Source of the DNA: Candidatus Curtissbacteria bacterium RIFCSPLOWO2_02_41_11
Lineage (GTDB): Bacteria; Patescibacteriota; Microgenomatia; Curtissbacterales; GWA2-41-24
Direction: 5' to 3'
DNA: 48,903 bases
Assembly: GCA_001775055.1 (NCBI GenBank)
Contig: MFBU01000014.1
Coordinates: forward strand, 1 to 48,903
Of the stretch, positions 48,444 to 48,903 are shown piece after piece. Made by a program: the position numbers and the translations under genes. Position 1 is the first letter of the stretch; each line of letters opens with the position of its first letter. The notes under the pieces are model-generated. The model saw only the letters and a program-made list of their open reading frames with translations, was not told the DNA's origin and searched no databases.

Positions 48444-48707
48444 ATGGCTAAAACGTCTAAAAAGCAGGTAATTGATAAATTTAAGACTCACGCAGGGGAC
48501 ACCGGATCTCCGGAAGTTCAAGTTGCTCTTCTTACTCAACGGATTCAAAACGTCGGTGACCATTTGAAATCCCATGGCCATGATGATCATTCAAGAAGAG
48601 GACTATTATCGATGATTAATAAAAGAAGAAGATTACTTCATTATTTGACGAGAAAAGCCCCCGAAAGGTATCAGGACATTATCGGTAAACTTGGTTTGCC
48701 AAAATAG
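48444..48707 (+). CDS. rpsO: 30S ribosomal protein S15
   Basis: An 87-residue primary 16S rRNA-binding protein. Signatures: [48 protein letters not shown] and the C-terminal [12 protein letters not shown]. The length is normal. It precedes pnp, the conserved rpsO-pnp order. The start is ATG 48444. Confidence 0.98.
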   Translation: MAKTSKKQVIDKFKTHAGDTGSPEVQVALLTQRIQNVGDHLKSHGHDDHSRRGLLSMINKRRRLLHYLTRKAPERYQDIIGKLGLPK

Positions 48708-48861
48708 TCTTTCTTGCCTTTTTTGAAAAAAAGTTTATAATTGTATTTAAGATATCGGGATACTTGGGTTGTTGGAAGTTGAGTAGTAAGAACCAAAAGT
48801 TTTGTTTCTTGCTCCCCGATTTCTAACTCCCCAAAATCCTCATTTGAATTATTTATATTTG

Positions 48862-48903
48862 ATGCCAAAAATTATTCGTAAAGAAATAGAATTAGCTGGT
48901 AGA
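48862..48903 (+). CDS. pnp: Start of polynucleotide phosphorylase (partial)
   Basis: ATG 48862 begins MPKIIRKEIELAGR and runs off the window. This matches the N-terminal strand of PNPase, and rpsO-pnp is a strongly conserved order. The gap 48708-48861 contains an imperfect hairpin (AAGAACCAAAA 48788-48798 with TTTTGTTTCTT 48800-48810), which could be an RNase target or terminator. Identity rests on 14 residues plus context. Confidence 0.75.
   Translation, partial: MPKIIRKEIELAGR

Noticed and set aside
1-48903. Recoded UGA (Gracilibacteria-type code)
   Set aside because: UGA ends many genes in clean ATGA overlaps and does not occur inside the conserved proteins.

Overview
The window reads as a piece of a Patescibacteria (CPR) chromosome, most likely from the Microgenomates side. 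This placement is an inference from gene content and style, not from a marker phylogeny. The DNA is AT-rich and densely packed. Many genes overlap by an ATGA or by single bases. UGA is used as a normal stop, which argues against the recoded CPR lineages (Gracilibacteria/Absconditabacteria). Enzymes are often pared down: IF-2 lacks its N-terminal domain, DnaJ has no zinc finger, and HrcA, PcrA and thioredoxin are short. No rRNA, tRNA, CRISPR array or transposase was seen.

Layout. 1-5384: accessory genes, namely two small unknown genes, a cold-shock protein, a broken GIY-YIG gene, a HAD protein, a 759-residue histidine-phosphatase/ATP-grasp fusion and an unrecognised 352-residue protein. 5418-9068: a zinc-ribbon membrane protein, an RRM protein, a small zinc-ribbon gene that appears to start at ATT, msrB and two small membrane proteins. 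9189-16880: a membrane glycosyltransferase, tatD, a HAD protein, metG, a class A penicillin-binding protein and a membrane-anchored Ig-like protein. 16877-29793: rmuC, a DUF2207-type protein, a UvrD helicase fused to an Fe-S RecB-like nuclease, a methyltransferase-like protein, a FemAB-type transferase, a secreted Ig-like protein, an RnfD/NqrB-like membrane protein and a PcrA-like helicase. 29964-37108: thioredoxin, tpiA, a LytR-CpsA-Psr protein, a tiny sortase-type substrate, rpsT, murJ, lepA and a coupled nucleotide-sanitising pair. 37113-42084: a CIRCE-like operator, then hrcA-grpE-dnaK-(unknown)-dnaJ. 42114-44400: a higBA toxin-antitoxin pair and a cluster of small orphan genes. 44446-48903: promoter and attenuator, nusA, infB, a degenerate DHH protein, rpsO and the start of pnp.

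Three themes run through the window. First, short degenerate repeat 'words' fill many intergenic gaps and also sit in frame inside conserved genes (tatD, metG, both UvrD-type helicases, the methyltransferase, FemAB, lepA, dnaJ, the grpE tail), where they encode small protein insertions. Second, many genes have a -10 box only 5-10 nt before the start codon and no Shine-Dalgarno sequence, so leaderless transcripts look common. In two cases an upstream in-frame TTG that could be mistaken for a start is actually the TTG of a -35 box. Third, a 15-17 nt word (core CGAAAATYGYCCC, one copy more divergent) recurs five times, always just downstream of the stop codon of a small orphan plus-strand gene.

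Working together: MurJ, the PBP, the FemAB-type enzyme, the LCP protein and the sortase-type substrate describe a Gram-positive-like envelope. The CIRCE-hrcA-grpE-dnaK-dnaJ block is a classical heat-shock regulon. nusA-infB-DHH-rpsO-pnp is a reduced version of the usual transcription/translation cluster, with rimP upstream and rbfA and truB within it absent.
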